Shown in pieces: positions 1 through 5,589 of a stretch of 5,589 bases of DNA. Source of the stretch: Chloroflexota bacterium (GTDB lineage Bacteria; Chloroflexota; Chloroflexia; Chloroflexales; Kallotenuaceae); NCBI GenBank assembly GCA_019240175.1, contig JAFAYS010000297.1, positions 1 to 5,589 of the forward strand, given 5' to 3'. Under the pieces are notes generated by a model. That model was not told where the DNA came from. It saw only the letters and a list, made by a program, of their open reading frames with translations, and made no database searches. The position numbers and the translations under genes were made by a program. Every line of letters begins with the position of its first letter. Position 1 is the first letter of the stretch.

Positions 1-26
1 ATGTTCTAGCCGGGCCAGCTCCTGGG

Positions 27-305
27 TTAATCAGGCCCATGACCATGTCGATCGGCATCCAGGCCGTTGTGCAACCCTATTTTCGCTGCCGAAAAGAACA
101 TCAGGTAGCCGCAATTGCGGCAGCCACGGGGGACCATCAGAAACTCAGGTCCGCCCGAATGGAGTTCTGGGGGCCAGCGAACCGGTGCTTCGATGAGTTC
201 GAGAATTACCCAATCTTCCGCCTGACACGCTGGGCAGGCGTGAACCACCTGTTTCGTCTGAAGCCAGGCCTGGACCTGCTGCTCATACTGTTGATCTAAT
301 GCCAT
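27..305 (-). CDS. Small uncharacterised zinc-ribbon protein
   Basis: A 92-residue soluble protein with two CxxC knuckles: CPAC (Cys24, Cys27) and CRNC (Cys62, Cys65), the latter within CRNCGYLMFFSAAKIGL. This spacing fits a four-Cys zinc ribbon with a 34-residue insert. The C-terminal pattern (CxxCGY followed by FF and a small hydrophobic turn) resembles short uncharacterised zinc-ribbon proteins found in many bacteria; I cannot name a function. The N-terminus (1-20) is Gln-rich and probably helical, and the tail is His/Asp/Gly-rich (DADRHGHGPD). There is no signal peptide or membrane helix. The ATG at 305 has GAGAGG 5 bases upstream, and a good promoter precedes it, so it is probably transcribed on its own rather than only as part of mrp. 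The opposite-strand frame at 39-299 is a shadow, since the Cys pattern and start signals belong to this strand. Zinc binding is inferred from the motif only. Confidence 0.85.
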   Translation of the reverse strand: MALDQQYEQQVQAWLQTKQVVHACPACQAEDWVILELIEAPVRWPPELHSGGPEFLMVPRGCRNCGYLMFFSAAKIGLHNGLDADRHGHGPD

Positions 306-342
306 TGTCGCCTCTCTGATACCGAGTGTCCGCTCGTTGTCG

Positions 343-371
343 ATTATACGTTGGATGGCTGCCGGTTTGAA
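343..371 (-). promoter_or_regulatory. Sigma70-type promoter for the zinc-ribbon gene
   Basis: On the minus strand, TTCAAA (366-371, 4 of 6 matches to TTGACA) is followed after exactly 17 bases by a perfect TATAAT (343-348). Transcription would begin near 336, giving a leader of about 30 bases that contains the GAGAGG ribosome site at 311-316. The placement in the only sizeable intergenic gap of the window supports it. Called from consensus matching only; no start site is known. Confidence 0.6.
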
Positions 372-397
372 CTCTCACGTGGCCTGTCGTCGTATTG

Positions 398-428
398 CCG
401 CCATCAAATCCGATGATTAGGCTGGCGG
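398..428 (-). repeat. Imperfect inverted repeat in the mrpG to zinc-ribbon intergenic region
   Basis: CCGCCA (398-403) and TGGCGG (423-428) are perfect inverted copies separated by 19 bases. Inside, ATCA (403-406) and TGAT (413-416) can also pair if the outer stem is reduced to 5 pairs, leaving a 6-base bulge. In mrp transcripts this would fold about 55 bases after the mrpG stop. No run of T follows on the minus strand, so it is not a standard intrinsic terminator. It could be a 3' stabilising hairpin, a protein site or chance. Confidence 0.3.
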
Positions 429-482
429 TTAGTATATTCGTGTCCTAAGCGGATGATATGCCGATTAACCGTATATGTCTCC

Positions 483-893
483 TCACATCTCGCTTTGCGC
501 CCGCCGTTCGCGCGATCCTTTGTCTGTGTCTGCGGCGACATCCTGGCTGCTGAGATGGTGCGTTAGCGGGTTGTAGCGCCCGCGCAGCTCATCGATCACC
601 GTGCCTTTCCAGACCGGCACCCCCACGAAATAGGCTGCTCGTCCAATCAGGTGTGCCGTGATCGGGGCGGTTAGAAAGAAAAAGGTAATCGTGCCGATCA
701 CGCGGATATTCACGCTCACGCCTGGGAAGTGGAAGGCCAGCGCCAGCAGCACGCAGGCAATCCCAAGCGTGGAGGCCTTCGAGGCCGACTGCATGCGCAT
801 GAACAGATCCGGCATGCGCACCACACCGACCGCCGCCAGCAGCAGAAAGGTGGTGCCCGTCAGCATCAGCACATTGCTGATCGTCTCATTCAT
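483..893 (-). CDS. mrpG: Na+/H+ antiporter subunit MrpG/MnhG
   Basis: Last gene of the mrp operon, encoding a three-helix membrane subunit (MnhG/PhaG family), 136 residues. It has the conserved GVVRMPDLFMRMQSASKAST at 23-42 and IGTITFFFLTAPITAHLIGR at 66-85, the two hallmarks of MrpG. The final 40-45 residues are hydrophilic (for example GRYNPLTHH, and RERRAQSEM at the end), a little longer than in the shortest homologues. The frame is open to an ATG at 923, but I take the ATG at 893: it yields the typical MNETISNVLML start, GGAGAG lies 6 bases upstream, and it leaves an 8-base overlap with mrpF (ATGAATGA), like the other coupled junctions. The start at 923 would overlap mrpF by 38 bases. After the stop there is no further mrp-type gene. 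Confidence 0.95.
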   Translation of the reverse strand: MNETISNVLMLTGTTFLLLAAVGVVRMPDLFMRMQSASKASTLGIACVLLALAFHFPGVSVNIRVIGTITFFFLTAPITAHLIGRAAYFVGVPVWKGTVIDELRGRYNPLTHHLSSQDVAADTDKGSRERRAQSEM

Positions 894-1158
894 CGCGCGC
901 TCTCCGTTCGATATACAAGGCAAAGGCCACCGTGCCCAGAAATGCGATCAGCGCCAGTACGATCGCGACGTCAAGAAACACTTGCTGGTTCGTATCAATC
1001 GCGTAGATCGTCAGGAAGGCCGTGGAAAGCACCGCGAACAGGTCGAGCGCCACCACACGGTCGGGCAGAGTTGGGCCGCGAACTAAACGAATAAAGGCCA
1101 GTGTCATGCCGCAGCTCAACATCATAAACGCAATCGTCTCGACCGATATGCCAGTCAT
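886..1158 (-). CDS. mrpF: Na+/H+ antiporter subunit MrpF/MnhF
   Basis: Three-helix Mrp subunit (MrpF/PhaF family), 90 residues, full length for the family. The signature RLVRGPTLPDRVVALDLFAV spans 24-43 and includes the conserved Asp33 and Asp39. The last helix is VFLDVAIVLALIAFLGTVAF at about 60-79, ending in a short charged tail (IERRARDE). MrpF is one of the subunits proposed from cryo-EM and mutagenesis of Mrp complexes to line the sodium route, together with MrpG and MrpE. The start ATG at 1158 overlaps the mrpE stop (ATGA) and is preceded at 7 bases by GAGGG. The stop lies inside the first codons of mrpG. Nothing is missing. Confidence 0.96.
   Translation of the reverse strand: MTGISVETIAFMMLSCGMTLAFIRLVRGPTLPDRVVALDLFAVLSTAFLTIYAIDTNQQVFLDVAIVLALIAFLGTVAFALYIERRARDE
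900..905 (-). promoter_or_regulatory. Ribosome binding site deciding the mrpG start
   Basis: GGAGAG sits 6 bases before the ATG at 893, inside the end of mrpF. It favours this start over the in-frame ATG at 923, which would add ten residues not expected for the family. Confidence 0.6.
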
Positions 1159-1628
1159 CGCAACACCCTCAGTACGCGCCGCTCAAAGCCGTTTTTGATT
1201 TCCGCCCGCACTGCATCCGGATTGTCCGCATTCATGGTGTGCAGATATAGCTCGCGTCGGTTCGACGAAACGTCGAGGGCCAGCGTGCCGGGCGTCAGCA
1301 TCACGAGGTTGACCAGCAACATGATCTCCGCATCTGTCCGCGCATCCAACGGCACGGCGATGATCCCAGGCCGCAGCGCCGATGTTCTGCGCAGAACGTC
1401 GATCGCGACACGCACGTTGGAGATCACCAGCTGGAACAAAAAGTACACGAACAGATCCAGCATGCGCCAGACTTTTTGAATATAGTTCGGGCCGGACATA
1501 ATGCGCTGGCTGAAGAGGATCAGTACAAAGCCGATGCCAAAGCCGCTGAGCAGGCTGCCCGGCGAGAAATCGCCCGTGAGCGCCGCCCAGGCCAGCGCCA
1601 GAATAATATTTAGCAAGAGTCCATTCAT
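1155..1628 (-). CDS. mrpE: Na+/H+ antiporter subunit MrpE/MnhE
   Basis: Small Mrp subunit (MNHE family), 157 residues, the usual length. N-terminal helices run from about 4-40, followed by the amphipathic and membrane stretch VYFLFQLVISNVRVAIDVLR at 61-80. The cytoplasmic-facing domain has the signature RPGIIAVPLD (86-95), then AEIMLLVNLVMLTPGTLALD (100-119) including the conserved TPGT, and LYLHTMNAD. MrpE has no complex I counterpart and in the family supports assembly and full antiport activity. I choose the ATG at 1628: it gives the standard N-terminus MNGLLLNIILAL, overlaps the mrpD stop as ATGA, and has GGGAG 7 bases upstream. The frame is open upstream to 1850, but that part is antisense-like Gly/Ala/Arg-rich sequence inside mrpD and lacks family similarity. 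The TGA stop overlaps the mrpF ATG by 4 bases. Confidence 0.96.
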   Translation of the reverse strand: MNGLLLNIILALAWAALTGDFSPGSLLSGFGIGFVLILFSQRIMSGPNYIQKVWRMLDLFVYFLFQLVISNVRVAIDVLRRTSALRPGIIAVPLDARTDAEIMLLVNLVMLTPGTLALDVSSNRRELYLHTMNADNPDAVRAEIKNGFERRVLRVLR

Positions 1629-3124
1629 TGCCCCGCTCCCAGCACCGCGCGCACATACACCGAAGGATCGAAGAGCTGCTGTCCGGCAGCGCTGGCCAGG
1701 CCGAACGCCGGGCCAACCGCTAGGCCGAGCACGACCACCAGCCCTGCCAGCACGATAACCGGCAACCACAGCGCGAGGCCCTGGGCCCCAAAACGCGGCA
1801 GCACAATCGCCTCCTGGCGCGGGTTCGGCTTCCAGAAGACCTCGGACCACATGCGCGTCACGGCGAGCAGTGTCAGCACGCTGGTGCAGATCGCCGCCGC
1901 CACAATCCCGTACTGGCCGATCGCCACGCTGGCTCGCAGCAGCGCGAGCTTGGCGAAAAAGCCCGACAACGGCGGTACACCTGCCAGCGACAGCGCGGGC
2001 AGCAAAAAGAGCAGCCCAAACAGCGGTGCTGCGGCATAAAAGCCACCCAGATTCCGCAAATCGTCGTCGGGTGCCACCTGGTCGATGATGCCGGCGACGA
2101 GAAACAGGCCGGTCAGCACAATCATATCCTCGACGATGTAGAAGACCGCGCCCGACAGACCGGCAGGCGTGTACAGACCCAGCCCCATCACGGCAAACCC
2201 GATATGACTGACGATCAGGAACGAAAGAATGCGCCGCAGCTCGCTTTGTGCCAGCGCGCCCAGCACGCCGACAACCATCGTGACGCCCGCCAGCGTCAGG
2301 ATGATCGCGTGGGTGTAGCCCACATCGCCCACAAACACCAGCGTGAACATGCGCAGCAGCGCGTAGACACCGACCTTGGTCAGCAGACCGGCGAAGACCG
2401 CCGAGACGACCGGTGGCGGCGTGTGGTAGGCCGCCGGCAGCCAGAAGTACAGCGGAAACATCGCCGCCTTGATGCCAAACGCCACCAGAAACAGCGCCGC
2501 GATCGCCGCGATCAGGCCGGGATTGGGAGCTTGCGGGATCACCTGCGACAGATCGGCCATATTGAGCGTTCCGGCTTCGGCGTATAGCAGGCCCACCGCG
2601 ACGAGAAACAGCATGGACGAGATCAGGTTGATCGTCACATACTTGATCGCACCTTCCATCTGCGCCCGCTCGCTGCCCAGCGCCAGCAGCACAAACGACG
2701 CGATCAGCAGCACCTCGAACCAGACATACAGATTGAAGATATCACCCGTGAGAAACGCGCCGCACACGCCCATCAGCAAAATCAGCAGCAATGGGAAATA
2801 AGCAAAGCGCTCGCGCTGCGCATCAATCGCCGAGAACGAAAACACCACCACCGCCAGGCCGATACCGCCGGTCAGCGTGACAAGAATCGCGCTCAACAGA
2901 TCGGCGACCAGTGTAATGCCGAACGGGGCGGGCCAGCCACCGACCGCCAGCACCAGCGGGCCGCTCTGTCTCACTACACTTATCAGCGCGATGCCGGTTG
3001 CGAATATGCCGGCGGCACCCAGCAGCGAAAGGAGGCGCTGTAGGCGGCGCTGCGTGCGCCACAGCAGGCCCAGCGCCGCCGCGAAAAACGGCAATATGAT
3101 CGGGAGGATCAGCAAATTCGCCAT
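1625..3124 (-). CDS. mrpD: Na+/H+ antiporter subunit MrpD/MnhD
   Basis: Second large antiporter-like subunit (proton_antipo_M family, related to NuoM/NuoN), 499 residues, the normal full length, predicted to have about 14 membrane helices. Visible landmarks in order: GAFLTGDIFNLYVWFEVLLI with Glu137 in TM5; FGIKAAMFPLYFWLPAAYH with Lys219 and His234; PPVVSAVFAGLLTKVGVYALLR with Lys250 in the broken-helix region; SELRRILSFLIVSHIGFAVM around 294-313; and PLSGFFAKLALLRA further on. Glu137 and Lys219 correspond to the residues known to be essential in Bacillus MrpD, so the proton path appears intact. The start is the ATG at 3124, one base overlapping the mrpC stop, with AAGGGG 7 bases upstream. 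The TGA stop overlaps the mrpE ATG (ATGA). No truncation or frameshift is seen. Within the complex it is thought to carry protons next to MrpA; the exact coupling route remains debated for the family. Confidence 0.97.
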   Translation of the reverse strand: MANLLILPIILPFFAAALGLLWRTQRRLQRLLSLLGAAGIFATGIALISVVRQSGPLVLAVGGWPAPFGITLVADLLSAILVTLTGGIGLAVVVFSFSAIDAQRERFAYFPLLLILLMGVCGAFLTGDIFNLYVWFEVLLIASFVLLALGSERAQMEGAIKYVTINLISSMLFLVAVGLLYAEAGTLNMADLSQVIPQAPNPGLIAAIAALFLVAFGIKAAMFPLYFWLPAAYHTPPPVVSAVFAGLLTKVGVYALLRMFTLVFVGDVGYTHAIILTLAGVTMVVGVLGALAQSELRRILSFLIVSHIGFAVMGLGLYTPAGLSGAVFYIVEDMIVLTGLFLVAGIIDQVAPDDDLRNLGGFYAAAPLFGLLFLLPALSLAGVPPLSGFFAKLALLRASVAIGQYGIVAAAICTSVLTLLAVTRMWSEVFWKPNPRQEAIVLPRFGAQGLALWLPVIVLAGLVVVLGLAVGPAFGLASAAGQQLFDPSVYVRAVLGAGQ

Positions 3125-3573
3125 TAAGTGGCCCCTTGCGCGCGCGGCGTCGGTACCGGATCGTGGGGATGCGATTCTTCTTCTTCGTCATACGGCTCAG
3201 CCAGATCTGTCATCTCAACCGGCACGAGCGCATCCGTCGCCTGCATGCGGTCGGTATCATCCTCCACAACCACCTGCGTCGTACGGAAGGCCAGCACCAT
3301 CATAAACGCCAGCACGCCAAAGCCAATCACGATCGCGGTCAGAATCAGCGATTGCGGCATTGAGTCGGCGATCGGCGTCGTCGGTCGATCCTGACCTTCC
3401 GGGATCAACGGCGGCGCGGCGCGCGTAAGCCCACCCACCGTGAAGATCAGCAGGTTCGTGGCATTGGTGAGCAGCGCCAGGCCAATGATCACACGCGCGA
3501 CCGTGCGCCGCAGCATTAGATAGATCGCGATCGCGAAAAGACCGCCGATCAGAAACGCAAGCACAACTTGCAT
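3124..3573 (-). CDS. mrpC: Na+/H+ antiporter subunit MrpC/MnhC with acidic C-terminal tail
   Basis: NuoK-like small subunit with three membrane helices. The core covers residues 1-98: helix 1 (VVLAFLIGGLFAIAIYLML), then VARVIIGLALLTNATNLLIF at 25-44 with the usual NuoK-type Asn residues, the loop PPLIPEG at 54-60, and MPQSLILTAIVIGFGVLAFM at 72-91, a MrpC hallmark. MrpC is commonly about 110-115 residues; this one has 149 because of a hydrophilic tail from about 99. The tail is acidic (EDD, YDEEEE) with a short His/Pro stretch (SHPHDPVPTP). Its role is unknown. The ATG at 3573 lies 3 bases after the mrpB stop, with GAGGAG 6 bases upstream embedded in the last mrpB codons. The TAA stop shares one base with the mrpD ATG (TAATG). 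The assignment is secure; the tail is the only unusual part. Confidence 0.96.
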   Translation of the reverse strand: MQVVLAFLIGGLFAIAIYLMLRRTVARVIIGLALLTNATNLLIFTVGGLTRAAPPLIPEGQDRPTTPIADSMPQSLILTAIVIGFGVLAFMMVLAFRTTQVVVEDDTDRMQATDALVPVEMTDLAEPYDEEEESHPHDPVPTPRAQGAT

Positions 3574-3576
3574 AGA

Positions 3577-3987
3577 TTACTCCTCTGCCATCGCCAGCAC
3601 GATGGTCAGCGCGACGCCAATCACCGCGATGTAGACGCCGACATCGAAAATCACCGGTGTTCCCAGCTCGATCGTTCCCCCAAACAGGCCAAACTTGCCC
3701 CAGACGCCGGTTAAGAATGGCAGTCCCAGGAAGATCGGGAAGAGCGCGCTGGCCCCGGCGATCAGCAGTCCGCTGGCGATAAATGAGCGTGTATCGAAAT
3801 GGATCGCCTGCCGCACCGATACTTCCTCGGCGGCCAGGCCGTACAGGATGAAGGCTGCCGCCGCCACCAGCCCGCCGATAAAGCCGCCGCCGGGCTCGTT
3901 GTGGCCACGCAGCAGCAGAAAAATTGAAAACATCAACAAGAGGCCAACCAGCAGTCGGCTGGCGGTGCGCAAAATAATTGAGCTCAC
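3577..3987 (-). CDS. mrpB: Na+/H+ antiporter subunit MrpB/MnhB
   Basis: Small membrane subunit of the Mrp complex (MnhB domain), 136 residues, close to the usual 130-145. It shows the family signature RGHNEPGGGFIGGLVAAAAF at residues 28-47, the segment GLPFLTGVWGKFG around 88-100, and a final helix beginning GTPVIFDVGVYIAVIGVALT. About four membrane helices are evident. I choose the GTG at 3987: it gives the family's typical N-terminus (SSIILRTASRLL), overlaps the mrpA stop as GTGA, and has AGAAAGGA 8 bases upstream. An ATG 4 bases further upstream is in another frame. The same frame stays open into mrpA as far as 4596, but that extension is low-complexity Arg/Ala-rich sequence and is not coding. 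mrpB being separate from mrpA marks a group 1 operon. In the family this subunit is needed for a functional complex. Confidence 0.96.
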   Translation of the reverse strand: MSSIILRTASRLLVGLLLMFSIFLLLRGHNEPGGGFIGGLVAAAAFILYGLAAEEVSVRQAIHFDTRSFIASGLLIAGASALFPIFLGLPFLTGVWGKFGLFGGTIELGTPVIFDVGVYIAVIGVALTIVLAMAEE

Positions 3988-5589
3988 GCATCGGTTCCTT
4001 TCTGCCGCTGTGATTTGGGCGCGAGCGACCCGCGCAGGTGCGTGAACGTCGCGCGCGGCGGCGTCACTTTTATCCGCCGCTGTTGTCTGCCAAGTTTGAG
4101 CAAGGCGTACACGCCGAACGCAGCGATGCTCAGCACAGTCACCTCGCCAAGCGTATCCAGCCCGCGAAAGTCGACCAGAATGACATTGACGATATTGCTG
4201 CCGTGGGCGAGCGTTTTGCTGTTCTCGGCAAAGAAACCCGCCAGCCGTGATTGCGGTGGCGTGGCGGTCGCGGCCAGCACCAGCAGCGTCATCAGGCCGC
4301 CAATGCCCACCGCGATCAGCGCGTCGCGAACGCGGGTCGCGCGGCTTGAAAAGCTGTTGATGCGCGGCAGATGGTAAAAGGCCAGCACAAACAGCAGAAC
4401 GGTCAAGGTTTCGACCAGAATCTGCGTCATCGCCAGGTCGGGCGCGCCATACAGGATATAGATCAGCGCGACGCCGTAGCCAACGATCCCAAGCGACGCC
4501 ACCGCGCTCAGCCGGCCAGGCGCGAACAGCGCATAGATCGCGGACAGCAGCATCAGTGCGGCCAGCAGCGCCTCGTAGAAGCGAATCTCGGTCCATGCCA
4601 GGGCATCCGGCAGCCCGTTCTTGGCAACCAGCGTATAGCCGACCAGGCCGACGGTCGCCAGCAGAATCACAAACATGTACTGGCGCAGAAAGCCACTTTG
4701 CAGCACACGGGTCACAGTGCGCGCCAAACGATTGATGCCGTCAAGGATGTAGCGGTAAGTGTCCGACGGCCAGAAGCCCAGCACGCGCTCGATCAGCGGA
4801 GTCGTGCGGCGCACCAGCACCCAGCCACGATACAGCACGATGCCCACCAGCACCGAGATGAGTGTCATGCCCAGCGCCAGATTGAAGCCGTGCCACAGAG
4901 CGAGATCGACCTCGACCGGAGCATGGAGGATCGCGCTGCTGGCCGCTGCCACAATCGGCTGCGCAACAAGCGCCGGGCCGAGTCCGATCACCAGTCCCGC
5001 AGCGGCCAGCAGCGCCGGGCCAAGCCACATACTTGCGGGCGCTTCGTGCGGAGCTTTCGGCGTTGCGCGCAGCTCACCGAAGAATGGCCGGATCGTTATA
5101 ATCAGCGCCTCAGTCACAAACAAGCCGCTCGCCAGCACAGCCACTACGCCCAGGACGAGCCCGATCCCTTCGACATGCAGTACCGCCTCAAACAGCAGCT
5201 CTTTAGCGATAAAGCTCAGCACTGGTCCAAAGCCGGAGAGTGAGACTGCCGCAAGCAATGCTATGCCGGCGGTGATCGGCATGACGCGCCGCAAGCCGCC
5301 CAGCAGCTCGACATTCCGCGTCGCGGTTTCATGGTCGACTGCGCCGGCGATCATGAACAGCGCGCCTTTATACAGCGCATGGGCCAGCAAAAAGACCACC
5401 ATCGCGGTGATGGCGTCGGGGCTGCCCAGGCCGATCAAGAGCGTCAGAGTGCCTAGGGCGCTGACAGTGGTGTAGGCCAGAATGCGCTTGAGGTCGGTTT
5501 GATACAGCGCCAGCAGACCGCCGACGAGCATGGTTGTCGCGCCAACCCCGCCGACGGCCAGAGTCCAGGTGCTGGTGCCGCCCAGCAGC
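3984..5589 (-). CDS. mrpA: Na+/H+ antiporter subunit MrpA/MnhA, C-terminal two thirds (5' end cut by window edge)
   Basis: Largest subunit of the Mrp cation/proton antiporter in the cytoplasmic membrane, homologous to NuoL of complex I. The reading frame is open to the right edge, so about 534 residues are visible and roughly 230-270 are missing compared with the usual 770-800. The Met at 5531 is internal, because the family motif LYQTDLKRILAYTTVSALG follows it at visible residues 28-46. Next come HALYKGALFMIAGAVDHETA (Lys at about 74) and GFGPVLSFIAKELLFEA (Lys at about 129), which are proton-path helices of the antiporter domain. The C-terminal domain has a DUF4040/MbhD-like region with YGAPDLAMTQILVETLTVLL (Glu at about 393), then NIVNVILVDFRGLDTLGEVT (Glu at about 482), as in MbhE-type segments. 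A basic tail of about 35 residues ends the protein. The TM5 Glu of the antiporter domain lies outside the window. The TGA stop overlaps the mrpB GTG start. Family assignment is near certain; the ion used is inferred. Confidence 0.96.
   Translation of the reverse strand, partial: LLGGTSTWTLAVGGVGATTMLVGGLLALYQTDLKRILAYTTVSALGTLTLLIGLGSPDAITAMVVFLLAHALYKGALFMIAGAVDHETATRNVELLGGLRRVMPITAGIALLAAVSLSGFGPVLSFIAKELLFEAVLHVEGIGLVLGVVAVLASGLFVTEALIITIRPFFGELRATPKAPHEAPASMWLGPALLAAAGLVIGLGPALVAQPIVAAASSAILHAPVEVDLALWHGFNLALGMTLISVLVGIVLYRGWVLVRRTTPLIERVLGFWPSDTYRYILDGINRLARTVTRVLQSGFLRQYMFVILLATVGLVGYTLVAKNGLPDALAWTEIRFYEALLAALMLLSAIYALFAPGRLSAVASLGIVGYGVALIYILYGAPDLAMTQILVETLTVLLFVLAFYHLPRINSFSSRATRVRDALIAVGIGGLMTLLVLAATATPPQSRLAGFFAENSKTLAHGSNIVNVILVDFRGLDTLGEVTVLSIAAFGVYALLKLGRQQRRIKVTPPRATFTHLRGSLAPKSQRQKGTDA
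3996..4003 (-). promoter_or_regulatory. Ribosome binding site deciding the mrpB GTG start
   Basis: AGAAAGGA lies within the last codons of mrpA, with 8 bases between it and the GTG at 3987. It supports the non-ATG start of mrpB. The nearby ATG at 3991 would have only 4 bases of spacing and opens a frame without any Mrp similarity. Confidence 0.65.

Noticed and set aside
1..38. Short inverted repeats (GGGCC/GGCCC and CCAG-gag-CTGG) after the zinc-ribbon gene as a terminator
   Set aside because: The stems are only 4-5 bp and compete with each other, and no T-run follows within the window.
431..436. TATACT on the minus strand as a second promoter -10
   Set aside because: No acceptable -35 lies 16-18 bases upstream, whereas the pair at 343-371 is far better.
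1629..1850. Open extension upstream of mrpE giving a 231-residue protein
   Set aside because: It overlaps the well-supported C-terminus of mrpD, and its translation is low-complexity Gly/Ala/Arg sequence unlike any MrpE N-terminus.
738..2693. Recurrent CAGCGCCAGCAGCAC-like words, for example near 738 and 2680
   Set aside because: They come from Ala/Leu codons in membrane helices under GC bias, not from a dispersed repeat.
3988..4596. Long open extension upstream of mrpB in the same frame
   Set aside because: It lies entirely inside mrpA in another frame, is Arg/Ala-rich with no recognisable motif, and the GTG at 3987 with its ribosome site explains mrpB.
4371..5243. A 290-codon open frame on the plus strand opposite mrpA
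   Set aside because: Its composition (very rich in Gln, Arg, His, Asp) is the usual antisense shadow of a hydrophobic GC-rich gene; no domain is recognisable.
1..5589. Search for CRISPR arrays, tRNA or rRNA genes, insertion sequences or attachment sites
   Set aside because: No regularly spaced repeats, RNA folds, transposase motifs or flanking repeats were seen; nearly all the window is occupied by the eight genes.

Overview
The window carries the 3' part of a group 1 (seven-subunit) Mrp/Mnh cation/proton antiporter operon and one small zinc-ribbon gene. All of it reads on the minus strand, so the biological order runs from the right edge to the left. The DNA looks like about 60% GC by eye, every start has a recognisable Shine-Dalgarno sequence, and the genes are very tightly packed, so this is bacterial chromosomal DNA. 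The host cannot be fixed from these proteins. A Chloroflexota-type or other moderately GC-rich bacterium would fit, but that is a guess.

Layout from right to left: mrpA (3984-5589, its N-terminal part lies beyond the right edge), mrpB (3577-3987, GTG start), mrpC (3124-3573), mrpD (1625-3124), mrpE (1155-1628), mrpF (886-1158) and mrpG (483-893). Junctions are GTGA, a 3-base gap, TAATG, ATGA, ATGA and an 8-base overlap, which points to one transcript with coupled translation. A 177-base intergenic stretch (306-482) follows. It is less GC-rich, contains an imperfect inverted repeat, and holds a good sigma70-type promoter for the last gene, a 92-residue zinc-ribbon protein (27-305). Bases 1-26 hold nothing I can call.

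The seven Mrp proteins form one membrane complex that exchanges cytoplasmic Na+ (or another monovalent cation) for external H+. MrpA and MrpD are the large subunits related to complex I NuoL/NuoM/NuoN and carry the proton-path Glu and Lys residues. MrpC resembles NuoK, and the C-terminal part of MrpA resembles NuoJ/NuoK-associated regions and MbhD/MbhE. MrpB, E, F and G are small subunits needed for assembly and the cation path. mrpA and mrpB are separate genes here, and all seven subunits keep their signature motifs, so the system looks intact apart from the window-edge cut.

I found no sign of a new multi-gene system. The points worth a second look are the small zinc-ribbon gene with its own promoter, the hydrophilic tails on MrpC, MrpG and MrpA, and the inverted repeat after mrpG.
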